Assembly (NCBI GenBank): GCA_020350205.1
Contig: CP070707.1
Span: 2,232,073-2,295,361, forward strand
From: a bacterium
Lineage (GTDB): Bacteria > Calditrichota > Calditrichia > RBG-13-44-9
Direction: 5' to 3'
DNA: 63,289 nucleotides
Shown: positions 7,606-16,011 of the stretch, piece by piece
How positions within the stretch are numbered: position 1 is the first letter of the stretch
How the letters are laid out: every line of letters begins with the position of its first letter
Program-made: the position numbers and the translations under genes
Notes under the pieces: generated by a model
The model's database searches: none
Told to the model about the DNA's origin: nothing
What the model saw: only the letters and a program-made list of their open reading frames with translations

Positions 7606-10143
7606 ATGAAATTGATACGGTACATTTTATTATTGATCCTGCTGCTTCAACTTAGGGTGTGCCCGATCTATTCCCAGAGTCCTGATAATAGTCCTCAAAA
7701 TCAACTCGATCTGAATAATGCTTCATTTGAGGAAATATCCCGACTCCCAATTCCTGTAGACCTTGCGGAGAAAATTTATACCAGAATTTTATATCAGGGT
7801 CCCCTTAATAACGTTTTTGAACTGAATGAAATTGAAGGGATGACTCAGGAAACATTTCTTGTAATTAAGCCTCGGGTAAAAGTTGAACCGTACATACCGC
7901 AAACCGACCGTGAGGAACGTCTGGAAGATCTGTACTACCGGCTCTCCCGTTGGGAGGGAGATGAAGGTGTGAGTCAGTCACTGGTGGATCTATGGATCGA
8001 GCGTTCGCTGGAACCTTTTGATATTAATAAAATACGCTTTGGCGAATTGCAAAATCTGCAAAATGTCTCGCCGGTTGATGCGGCTGCCATCGTAAACTAT
8101 CGTAATCAGGTCGGATCGATTTACAGCGAGCGGGATTTACGGAATGCACCGTATATCTCGTATTACGGATACCGAAATACCCGGGATTTCGTTACCTTTG
8201 AAGCTATTCCCGAGCATCGCGAATTTCACGGACATCTGCTTACCCGGATGGATAACACGCCCTTCATGACCGAAGAGGCAGAAGCGACCGCACAAATTCC
8301 GCCGGAACAGATTGTGAATAATTATCCCAATGTGTATACCCGGTTTTTCGGATCTTTGGGACCCAATATCAAATTTGGATATTCCTATTATCACGCGCTG
8401 AATGAGCCGTATGCATATCAGGATATCGGATTCATGCAGGTACCCAAAGCCAAGCTGTATCTTGGCATTGAGAATCAGAACATCGGACCCGTGCAGATTC
8501 GTAAAATTTATCTTGGTAACTATGCTCTGGCTTTCGGTCAGGGTGTGGTTATGGAAAATAACGATTATTTCCAGCCCCGGAAATCGGGATATGGATGGCG
8601 GAAACGTTTTATCGGACTTTCCGGGGATAATTCCCGTAACCGCCAGTATAAATTAACCGGAGCCGCAACCGAGCTGGGTTTAGGCCATGGTCACATTTTC
8701 CTTTTCGGTGCGTTTGATAAGCGGGATGCAATTCTTAACACCGAACCCCTGCTCATTGACGGGGAAGAGCATCATCCGATGAATCAGCTGATTGTACTTG
8801 ATCAGCGATTTGAATTCGCGCTTCAGGATCCTACCAGGAAAAATTTGGATTTGCCCTGGCGGGATAATACCCGTGAATTACTGTATGGTGCCCATGTTGC
8901 TTACGATTTCTGGCCGGCCACTCAACTGGGTTTTACTTATTACGAGAGTGCCTACGATCGTTTATTGCGCCCTGATTTTGAGGAAGTAGTATCAGGGGAA
9001 AATGTGGCCAATATCAGCATGGCAGACAATGAAATATTCAATGCATATGGCGGTCCGGTATCTGACAGCAAGAATCCGATCTGGGGTGATGCTCGATCCT
9101 TCCGGCGGGTGTATGGATTTGATTTTCAGAGTGTCTACCGTAACCTGGCAGTTCAGGGAGAATATGCTGAGCTGGATAAAGCCCGAGGGATGTTTAATGG
9201 TAATCCACACGCCCTGGTACTCAACGCCTATATCCAGTATAACAGCTTTTATCTGCTGGGGCTCTATCGGGATTATAGTCTGGAGTTTGACAATCCATAC
9301 CAGCGGTCATTTTCCAACTATCGCCGCTATAAACGTACTATTTATGAAGATTACTTTTATCTGCAGGATCCCCAGTATGGTCAGTTGTATACCAATAATC
9401 CCCAGCCCCAGGCTGAAAAAGGATATTACCTTATGAGCCGCTACCAGATTAATCGGCATTTTGTAGTCAATATAGAATACGATAATTGGCGACGGGTAGC
9501 CGATGATGCCACCCAATACCGACTGGTAGGGATCCTGGAGTACCGACCGATTTTTCCGTTACGGATAAATCTGCGTCAAAAATTTCAGGGGAGAGAGGTA
9601 TTGAATAATTTGACTACAGAATACTTTGAGAGCCTGGAATTCCGCGGTCGGGTTATTATGCAGTTATCCCGCTATAATCAACTGGGATTATTATATTTGA
9701 ATGCGGTCACGAAATTCCGCCCCCGTCCCCGCTTTCTTTTTCCGGTAGAGCCTGGAGATCCTGTAAATATGAACGGTAATGTTGCCTCACCGGCCGAAGC
9801 ACTGGGGGGATTCTTTACGCATAATTTTAACGATTGGATGAGACTCAGTGGGTATCTGGGCTATTACAAGGGATTCTTCTGGTCTTTTGAAGATACCCAG
9901 TTCATGGTAATGGAAAGCTTCCGGGGCGCCATGCGGTTCTGGCTGTCCCTGTATACCCGGGTATCCCAGCAAATCAGTGTGCGAATGAAGTATACCCGCG
10001 ACTATCAAAAAGGCATCCATTACATTCAAACGCGGGAATCTGACAATAGCCCCCAAAGTACTGATAATGGATTGTATTATCAGGGGTGGTTATTTCAGCC
10101 GACACAGGATTTTTATTATCTTGAATTAAACTTTCATTTTTAA
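7606..10143 (+). CDS. Outer-membrane beta-barrel with N-terminal helix-hairpin-helix repeats
   Basis: After a signal peptide (MKLIRYILLLILLLQL..., start ATG 7606) the protein carries two or more ComEA-type helix-hairpin-helix units within about the first 165 residues: LDLNNASFEEISRLPIP, FELNEIEGM and later FGELQNLQNVSPVDAAAIVNYRN. The remaining roughly 650 residues are rich in aromatic, alternating beta-strand sequence and end in YLELNFHF, a typical terminal barrel strand. The reading frame is also open from a TTG at 7570, but that would overlap the previous gene and precede the signal peptide. Helix-hairpin-helix motifs bind DNA backbone non-specifically in ComEA, but they also occur in FCB outer-membrane proteins of unknown function. 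It lies between two PorV-like genes on the same strand. The architecture is clear; the function is unknown. Confidence 0.8.
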   Translation: MKLIRYILLLILLLQLRVCPIYSQSPDNSPQNQLDLNNASFEEISRLPIPVDLAEKIYTRILYQGPLNNVFELNEIEGMTQETFLVIKPRVKVEPYIPQTDREERLEDLYYRLSRWEGDEGVSQSLVDLWIERSLEPFDINKIRFGELQNLQNVSPVDAAAIVNYRNQVGSIYSERDLRNAPYISYYGYRNTRDFVTFEAIPEHREFHGHLLTRMDNTPFMTEEAEATAQIPPEQIVNNYPNVYTRFFGSLGPNIKFGYSYYHALNEPYAYQDIGFMQVPKAKLYLGIENQNIGPVQIRKIYLGNYALAFGQGVVMENNDYFQPRKSGYGWRKRFIGLSGDNSRNRQYKLTGAATELGLGHGHIFLFGAFDKRDAILNTEPLLIDGEEHHPMNQLIVLDQRFEFALQDPTRKNLDLPWRDNTRELLYGAHVAYDFWPATQLGFTYYESAYDRLLRPDFEEVVSGENVANISMADNEIFNAYGGPVSDSKNPIWGDARSFRRVYGFDFQSVYRNLAVQGEYAELDKARGMFNGNPHALVLNAYIQYNSFYLLGLYRDYSLEFDNPYQRSFSNYRRYKRTIYEDYFYLQDPQYGQLYTNNPQPQAEKGYYLMSRYQINRHFVVNIEYDNWRRVADDATQYRLVGILEYRPIFPLRINLRQKFQGREVLNNLTTEYFESLEFRGRVIMQLSRYNQLGLLYLNAVTKFRPRPRFLFPVEPGDPVNMNGNVASPAEALGGFFTHNFNDWMRLSGYLGYYKGFFWSFEDTQFMVMESFRGAMRFWLSLYTRVSQQISVRMKYTRDYQKGIHYIQTRESDNSPQSTDNGLYYQGWLFQPTQDFYYLELNFHF

Positions 10144-10171
10144 TATGGTAATGCGTTGTAGGGAGCAAAAT

Positions 10172-11452
10172 ATGATAAAAATGACTTTTACCCTTCTCAT
10201 TATGTTGTTCATGACCACTTTACTCGTATCTCAAAATTACCGCTATTTTCCCATTGGACAATCCTGGAGTTTCCCGGATGCACGTTCTCTGGCAATGGGG
10301 GGAGCCGGAACGATATCCCTTGCTACTCCAGGTGCCATGATTCATAATCCAGCAAGTCTGACTCTGATTGATCAAGACCTGACAGTTGATTTAACCCTGA
10401 ATGCCCGCAAACTTGAGGAGCGGCGATCGTATCCGTTGTATGACCGTTTTCAAAGTTTTTTACTTAATTCGACTTATGTAATCAATAACAACTGGTATCC
10501 GGATTTTCAGGGTGGGGCAGCATATTGGCTGCCATTCGGAAGAACACCCTGGTTAATCATTGCAGGCGGATCGTATCCGGAAATTGACTATCAGTATTCT
10601 TACCAGGAAGAGGTTCGTGAAAACGTTTTTGGTGATCAGTTAATTGCCTACAACAGAATTAAAACGACCGGAATGCTGCGTCGTTATGGTTTTGCTCTGG
10701 CTGCAACCTTACCGCCGCTGCCTAAATTATCTTTGGGGGTTCAGGCGGGTTTTTTGCAGGGGGACGCTACCTATCAGAGTGAGGTTAATTTTATTCAGGA
10801 TAGTGAGCGGCTAGTATTTGCGGATCAATCCAGGGAATTAACCAGTACCCCACTACTGATATCTATTGGTTCTCTGTATCGGTTTAGTGAGAGAATATCG
10901 GCCGGTGTGGATTTTGCCTTACCGTATGCGGTAAAATTTAGAACGCTCTCGGAAGGAGTTGAACTGACTGAAACTATCGAATACCCTTTTAAATTGAATG
11001 CCGGCTTTGAATTCAGAGCCAGACAGCAACTTCAGGCCCGCTTGAATGTAGACGTGGGTTATGAATTCTGGTCTGGTAAAAAATATAACTCGCAGATTGG
11101 CGGAAATATCCCGGGCAACCAGTCTTTTGATGATGTGTTTTATTTTAAAACCGGAATAGAACATATTTTCTTTAATCAGATACCATTCAGGGTGGGTGCG
11201 CAGTATAAAACTTCCTACCTTTCCCGGGGAACTACCCAGACTCTTCTTGGAGCCGGAACCGGATTCTTCAGGAAATCCTGGCGGGTGGATGTGGCGGGTG
11301 CTTTCGGAAAAATTAGTTACCGCTGGGAAGACCTATTTGATGATGCGATGTATGTTGATGATCCAAATTTCCAGAGCCGTGTCGATCTGGATACGGTGGA
11401 TGAAACCACTTTTTTAATCATGCTTTCAGTGAAGTATGATGTTGATTTTTAA
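10172..11452 (+). CDS. PorV/OmpP1-like outer-membrane beta-barrel protein
   Basis: A signal peptide (MIKMTFTLLIMLFMTTLLVSQ) is followed by ARSLAMGGAGTISLATPGAM and HNPASL, the same N-terminal signature as the barrel at 6702 and the PorV/OmpP1 group. The rest is strand-rich, with many Tyr/Phe/Arg alternations and the C-terminal strand MLSVKYDVDF. ATG 10172 was chosen because AGGGAG sits 8-9 bases upstream and the signal peptide starts there; the frame is open from 10145 (ATG), which would put a charged stretch in front. It is the last gene of the surface operon, 28 bases after the helix-hairpin-helix barrel, and a terminator follows. A porin or secretion-partner role is possible; the substrate is unknown. 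Confidence 0.78.
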   Translation: MIKMTFTLLIMLFMTTLLVSQNYRYFPIGQSWSFPDARSLAMGGAGTISLATPGAMIHNPASLTLIDQDLTVDLTLNARKLEERRSYPLYDRFQSFLLNSTYVINNNWYPDFQGGAAYWLPFGRTPWLIIAGGSYPEIDYQYSYQEEVRENVFGDQLIAYNRIKTTGMLRRYGFALAATLPPLPKLSLGVQAGFLQGDATYQSEVNFIQDSERLVFADQSRELTSTPLLISIGSLYRFSERISAGVDFALPYAVKFRTLSEGVELTETIEYPFKLNAGFEFRARQQLQARLNVDVGYEFWSGKKYNSQIGGNIPGNQSFDDVFYFKTGIEHIFFNQIPFRVGAQYKTSYLSRGTTQTLLGAGTGFFRKSWRVDVAGAFGKISYRWEDLFDDAMYVDDPNFQSRVDLDTVDETTFLIMLSVKYDVDF

Positions 11453-11484
11453 TTTTGGGTTAATACAGACTGAATCTCGACTAT

Positions 11485-11533
11485 TAATCGATTTCATAAG
11501 AAGCTGTTGCTGCAGCTACGATTAGTTTTTTTT
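11485..11533 (+). terminator. Intrinsic terminator of the surface operon
   Basis: An outer stem TAATCG (11485-11490) / CGATTA (11519-11524) encloses an inner stem AGCTG (11502-11506) / CAGCT (11513-11517). It is followed by G and an eight-base T run ending at about 11533. It lies between the convergent last barrel gene and pheA and has the T run only in the plus direction. Confidence 0.55.
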
Positions 11534-11564
11534 GAGAGTTATATCTGTCCAAATATCGGGAAAT

Positions 11565-12422
11565 TTAGTAAGGTTTAACTCCCTTCTTATATACCCCCAG
11601 TAAGCTGACTGCCTGGCTCTTTTCTCGCATGGCCTCCAGGGCCCTGAGAAAATCTTCCTCTATGGTCCACTCCAGATCGATGTGGAAACTATACTCGTCC
11701 GGATAGCCTGGAACGGGGACAGACTGGATGAGGGTGAGATTGATGTTGAATTTTTTAAAGATTTCCAGAATTCCTGCCAGTGAACCGACCTGGTGTGAGA
11801 TACGGAAGTTTAGAGATGCTTTCTGGCCGCCGGTTTTAATTTTGATTTTTTTCGGAGCAATTACGAAAAATCGGGTATAATTCTGTTTCAAATTTTCAAT
11901 TCCTGCTTCCAGAATATCCAGGTTGAATAGTTCCGCCGCCAGAGCGCTGGCAACTGCCGCTACTCCTCTAACCTGATTTAAAGCAATCTCGCGGGCGCTT
12001 TCGGCTGTGTCATCTGTTTCCAAAGGTTCCAGATGAGAGTATTTTTCAAAAAATTCGCTACTTTGGGCCAAAGCCATCGGGTGAGATTTGACAATCTTAA
12101 TATCCTGCACAGTCTGACCTGGTAGTGCCATCAGATTATGACTGATTCGGAGATATTGTTCTCCGATAATTTGCAGAGGATGGTTTTCCAGAAGACCATA
12201 ATTGGGGAGCAAACTTCCGGCTAGACTGTTTTCAATCGCCATAACACCATAATCAGAATCACCATGAACCACGGCATTACAAACCTGTTTGAATGTTTTA
12301 CAGGGTAAAAGTTCTATTGACTGGTCTTTAAAGTATTCCCGTACTGCCAGATCATGAAACGAGGCAATACCTCCCTGTATTGCTACTCGATAAGTTTCTC
12401 TTCTGGTTGTTGAGTATGACAT
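11565..12422 (-). CDS. pheA: Prephenate dehydratase with ACT domain
   Basis: This enzyme decarboxylates and dehydrates prephenate to phenylpyruvate, the penultimate step to phenylalanine. The catalytic domain spans about residues 10-190 (VAIQGGIASFHD, MAIENSLAGSL, and the catalytic Thr-Arg-Phe at 183-185). An ACT domain follows (residues about 203-280, QVGSLAGIL). The usual phenylalanine-binding ESRP motif is replaced by QSVP (233-236), a variant I associate with Bacteroidota-type enzymes. Unlike the enterobacterial P-protein there is no N-terminal chorismate mutase; that activity is on AroC two genes upstream. It is the last gene of the aro operon, 60 bases after tyrA. Confidence 0.95.
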   Translation of the reverse strand: MSYSTTRRETYRVAIQGGIASFHDLAVREYFKDQSIELLPCKTFKQVCNAVVHGDSDYGVMAIENSLAGSLLPNYGLLENHPLQIIGEQYLRISHNLMALPGQTVQDIKIVKSHPMALAQSSEFFEKYSHLEPLETDDTAESAREIALNQVRGVAAVASALAAELFNLDILEAGIENLKQNYTRFFVIAPKKIKIKTGGQKASLNFRISHQVGSLAGILEIFKKFNINLTLIQSVPVPGYPDEYSFHIDLEWTIEEDFLRALEAMREKSQAVSLLGVYKKGVKPY

Positions 12423-12482
12423 GGGTATAGATAGGTTTAAGGTGCTAGTTATCCAAATTTAAGTCTTTACTGATTATGCCAG

Positions 12483-13214
12483 TTAAAATTTATCCAGTTT
12501 CTGTTTTAATGACTGCAGGGAATCAAATAATTTTTGTCGCATTTCCTTGGTATAAGGATTATAGTGATGCATATCTTCAAATAACTCCCAGGTATCGCGA
12601 TTAATTTTTCTCATCAAATCGATAAGATTGCGGTAGTCGCGGGTGGCAACCGATGGTTCCGGCAGGGGGAGTCCGTTCAGGGCGCGTCCGATAAAATGTG
12701 TCATGGCCAGGGTCCATGCCATCAGACGATCCTGTTCATCAGGAGTCATTTCTATGATCCTGATTCCGAATCCCTCCCAAAATCTTTTGATTTGGTCCAG
12801 ATCATCATCTCGAATTTGATAAGGGGTAACTATCATTATATGGTCCTGCAGAGAATCCTTCACCGAGTCGGGACCGAACAAGGGATGGCTCCCCACAATC
12901 TGTACTCCTGCCGGAAAATGCTTGGCCATAACCTGCAGGGGATAGGTCTTCACGGCACATACATCCATCACCAGAGATTGGCTGGAGAGGTAGGGGGCTA
13001 TCTCCTGGCAAACCGATCTGATACTGGAAACCGGAACGGCCAGGATAACCAGATCATTTTTACAAACATGTTCCAGATTATAAAAGGGAATGGCCGATAA
13101 ATTCTGGTCTGCCTGTTTATCTGGATCATAGACTTGTATGGGGATGGCAGTATGCAACTGATTGTAGAGCAATTGACCAAACCTGCCAAATCCAATTAAA
13201 CCCAGAGTCTTCAC
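12483..13214 (-). CDS. tyrA: Prephenate/arogenate dehydrogenase, monofunctional
   Basis: This enzyme catalyses oxidative decarboxylation of prephenate (or arogenate) towards tyrosine. The Rossmann NAD(P)-binding loop GFGRFGQL is at residues 8-15, followed by LVILAVPVSSI and VMDVCAVKT. GSHPLFGPDSVKDS carries the catalytic His and MTHFIGRAL the substrate-side His. At 243 residues it is short for the family (about 270-370) because it has neither a chorismate mutase nor an ACT domain. Its ATG overlaps the aroC stop by four bases (ATGA at 13211-13214), so translation is coupled to the AroC-mutase fusion that makes its substrate. Prephenate versus arogenate preference cannot be read from sequence. 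Confidence 0.92.
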   Translation of the reverse strand: MKTLGLIGFGRFGQLLYNQLHTAIPIQVYDPDKQADQNLSAIPFYNLEHVCKNDLVILAVPVSSIRSVCQEIAPYLSSQSLVMDVCAVKTYPLQVMAKHFPAGVQIVGSHPLFGPDSVKDSLQDHIMIVTPYQIRDDDLDQIKRFWEGFGIRIIEMTPDEQDRLMAWTLAMTHFIGRALNGLPLPEPSVATRDYRNLIDLMRKINRDTWELFEDMHHYNPYTKEMRQKLFDSLQSLKQKLDKF

Positions 13215-14554
13215 TTTAGTGTTTCTCCCTGAAGGTGATGAGAATCGCTCAGAATGGATGTGAATATAGAATCAACCAGATCTTTGGGTATATCGAGGGT
13301 TCTGGCCTGTTCTTGCCATTGCCTCACTTTAAATTCCTCCCGTTCGGCATCATGCACTTTTCGGGAATTTTGGGCTTTGAATTCCGCTATTTTACGGATT
13401 AGATTCCGCCGCTGTGCTAGTAGAAGGATGAATTGCATGTCGAGCATATCAATTTGGTGACGAATTTCATGTAAACGACTCTCATTCGATAAACGTTCCT
13501 GCATTAATATATGGTCTATCAGAACAAGAGCGACCATAGCCTCGGCAACAGGCACGATTCTGGGACAAATGCAGGAATCATGGCGACCCTCCACAGTTAA
13601 TTTTACCGGATTACCCTGATTATCCACAGTATCCTGTTCTTTCCGAATGGAAGATGGGGGTTTTACTGTAATACGCATGATCAGATCTTCACCATTGGTG
13701 ATTCCTCCCAGAACACCACCGGCGTGATTTGTTCGGGTACTGAATCGCTTCTTTTTTTTATTGAAATAGAAGTTATCATTAAATTCACTCCCTTTCATCG
13801 ATGCTGCTTGAAAACCGTCACCCATTTCAAAAGCCTTCACGGCACCAATGGACATTAAAACCTGTGCTAAATCAGCTTCCAGTTTGTTGAAAACAGGCTC
13901 ACCCAATCCGGACGGACAATTTTTTACCTGAATTTCGATTACCCCGCCGAGAGAATCACCCTCATTTTGCGCCTGAAGAATCGCCTCAGTCATTTTTTTT
14001 GCGGCTGTGGCATCTGCCGATCTTACAGGATTTTTCTCAATCTGATCCAGATCAATCGATTGAATTTCGATTTCTCCAATCCGCCGGGTATAGCCAAAAA
14101 TCTCAATTCCCCTACTTTTCAGAAATTGCTTCGCTACCGCCCCGGCTGCGACCCGAGTCGCTGTTTCACGACCACTCGCCCGACCACCACCCCGATAATC
14201 GAAAATTCCATATTTTTCAAGGAAAGAGTATGCTGCATGTCCGGGTCTGAGTATATCCCTTAATTTCTGATAATCACCGGACCTCTGATCCTGGTTTTGA
14301 ATCAGTATACAGATTGGAGTACCCGTGGTCTTTCCTTCAAATACCCCGCTGATTATCTTTGCCTGATCAGTTTCCTTCCGGGGTGTGACCACCGAACTCT
14401 GTCCCGGTCGCCTCCGGTCCAGTTCGTACTGAATCTGATCTGTGTCTATGGGCAATCCCGGTCGCAGACCATCTATAACCAAACCGATGTAGGGGCCATG
14501 ACTCTCTCCGAATGTCATTACCCGGAAGGCAGATCCATATATATTTCCGCTCAT
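13211..14554 (-). CDS. aroC: Chorismate synthase fused to a C-terminal chorismate mutase (AroQ class)
   Basis: Residues 1 to about 358 are a complete chorismate synthase, which converts EPSP to chorismate using reduced FMN: GESHGPYIGLVIDG, RRRPGQS, RPGHAAYSF, RGGGRASGRETA, TNHAGGVLGGI and CICPRIVPVAEAM are all present. Residues 361-447 are a full AroQ-type chorismate mutase domain (chorismate to prephenate). By eye the catalytic set of the E. coli mutase is conserved: the Arg in HEIRHQID, Arg and Lys in QRRNLIRKIAEFK, Asp, Arg and Glu in HDAERE, Ser in LSDSH and Gln in HLQGE. The fusion therefore performs two consecutive steps. The neighbours are aroA upstream (40 bases) and tyrA downstream (4-base overlap). 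There is no frame break at the junction. TyrA and PheA lack this domain, so the fused domain is probably the mutase for both branches. Confidence 0.93.
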   Translation of the reverse strand: MSGNIYGSAFRVMTFGESHGPYIGLVIDGLRPGLPIDTDQIQYELDRRRPGQSSVVTPRKETDQAKIISGVFEGKTTGTPICILIQNQDQRSGDYQKLRDILRPGHAAYSFLEKYGIFDYRGGGRASGRETATRVAAGAVAKQFLKSRGIEIFGYTRRIGEIEIQSIDLDQIEKNPVRSADATAAKKMTEAILQAQNEGDSLGGVIEIQVKNCPSGLGEPVFNKLEADLAQVLMSIGAVKAFEMGDGFQAASMKGSEFNDNFYFNKKKKRFSTRTNHAGGVLGGITNGEDLIMRITVKPPSSIRKEQDTVDNQGNPVKLTVEGRHDSCICPRIVPVAEAMVALVLIDHILMQERLSNESRLHEIRHQIDMLDMQFILLLAQRRNLIRKIAEFKAQNSRKVHDAEREEFKVRQWQEQARTLDIPKDLVDSIFTSILSDSHHLQGETLK

Positions 14555-14594
14555 GAAATCCTCGGTTTTATGATAAAATAAGACTTGATTAGAT

Positions 14595-15911
14595 CTATGT
14601 CATTTGCTTGAGTGACTCGAAATAATTCCAAAATTCAGGAAAAGATTTGTTTACACAACCCGGATTCTCGATTTTGATCCCGGGAATTCTTAAACCGGCT
14701 AGAGCGAAACTCATGGCAATACGGTGATCATCAAAAGTGGGCAGGGTCGAACCCACTAACGGAACAGGTTTAATGATCAGATCATTTCCATCCAGCAAAA
14801 TCTTGCCCCTGAGTTTCTGAATATTACCGATGATGGCATTCAGGCGATCGGTTTCCTTGAAACGCAAATGTTCAATAGCCCGTAATCGGCTTTGTCCTTG
14901 CACGAACAGACTCATCACGGCCAGAGTAGGAACCAGATCCGGCTGCGAATTCATATTGACATCAATTCCCTTAAGATTTCCGGCTTCAATACATACCTGA
15001 TCATCCCTCCAAAATATCCTTGCCCCCGCTGCTTTAAGAAAATCCAGTACGGCCCGATCTCCCTGGACGGAATTCTGATAAAGATTTTCAATGCAGACTG
15101 AACCACCACTGATCGCTGAACCGACTGCAAAATAGGAAGCACTGGAATAATCTCCTTCCACCTTTGCATCTGTCAACTGGTACTTCTGATCACCGGCAAT
15201 AATGACCAGTCCCTTTTTTTGCTGAATCCGGATCCCCGCAGTTTTAAGCAATTCTTTTGTCAGCTGAACATAAGATTCGGAAACGATTGCTCCGGTGCTC
15301 GAAATTTCCATTCCCTCCCGGGTGAGGGGTGCCAGCATCATGAGTGCCGATAGAAATTGTGAAGATTGGGAGGTGTCGATCTCAACTTTTCCACCCCGGA
15401 TCCGGGTACCTTTTAGTTTAAGAGGTAAATATCCATCTCGGTGTTCCAGGCAAACCCCTAGTGCACGTAAGGCATTTATAAGAGGTGACATGGGACGTTC
15501 CTGCATGCGGGGGGAACCACGGAACAGATATTCTCCGGGAAGCGCCGCAGCGATGGCGGTTAAAAGGCGAGTGCTTGTCCCGGAATTCCCCAGATCTATT
15601 GTGATAACTCCCGCGGGTGGTTTCCTTATACCAGAGAAAACGATGCTATTATCTTGCTTCTCCCACTGGAAACCCATCTTGCGTAATGCCTCAAGGGTAA
15701 TCAGAACATCTTCACTGAAAAGTACATTGTGAATCCGGGAGGGTTTTTGAGTTAAAGCTCCCAGGATAAGTAATCGATGGGAAATACTTTTTGAAGGTGG
15801 TGCAGGAAACAGACCCCGAATTTTGCCGGGTTTTATCTCGTAGGGTGGGAAAGGGTTCAGCTTATTTTGAGGAATTGATTTCATAGATACCGGAAAATTT
15901 CTCAGCACCAT
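14595..15911 (-). CDS. aroA: 3-phosphoshikimate 1-carboxyvinyltransferase (EPSP synthase)
   Basis: This enzyme transfers enolpyruvyl from PEP to shikimate-3-phosphate. The N-terminal PPSKSISHRLLILGAL binds substrate phosphates, LGNSGTSTRLL is the PEP-loop motif (family consensus LGNAGT), and RMQERPM, DTSQSSQFLSALM and the C-terminal RFKETDRL and FDDHRIAMSFA motifs are intact. The 438 residues match the family length. A second in-frame ATG nine codons in (15884) is possible; neither start has a strong ribosome binding site. It is the second gene of the aro operon, 100 bases after aroF, with no terminator visible between them. The Ser in LGNSGT in place of Ala is noted; such loop residues affect glyphosate sensitivity in this family, but nothing firm follows here. 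Confidence 0.95.
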   Translation of the reverse strand: MVLRNFPVSMKSIPQNKLNPFPPYEIKPGKIRGLFPAPPSKSISHRLLILGALTQKPSRIHNVLFSEDVLITLEALRKMGFQWEKQDNSIVFSGIRKPPAGVITIDLGNSGTSTRLLTAIAAALPGEYLFRGSPRMQERPMSPLINALRALGVCLEHRDGYLPLKLKGTRIRGGKVEIDTSQSSQFLSALMMLAPLTREGMEISSTGAIVSESYVQLTKELLKTAGIRIQQKKGLVIIAGDQKYQLTDAKVEGDYSSASYFAVGSAISGGSVCIENLYQNSVQGDRAVLDFLKAAGARIFWRDDQVCIEAGNLKGIDVNMNSQPDLVPTLAVMSLFVQGQSRLRAIEHLRFKETDRLNAIIGNIQKLRGKILLDGNDLIIKPVPLVGSTLPTFDDHRIAMSFALAGLRIPGIKIENPGCVNKSFPEFWNYFESLKQMT

Positions 15912-16011
15912 TTTTATTTCAGGAACAATATACGGATATTTATTAAAGTATCTTCTATGCCTGTTTTGATTCTGATTTTATGTTATGTAAAAATGTTGCA
16001 GTCCAAATTTA

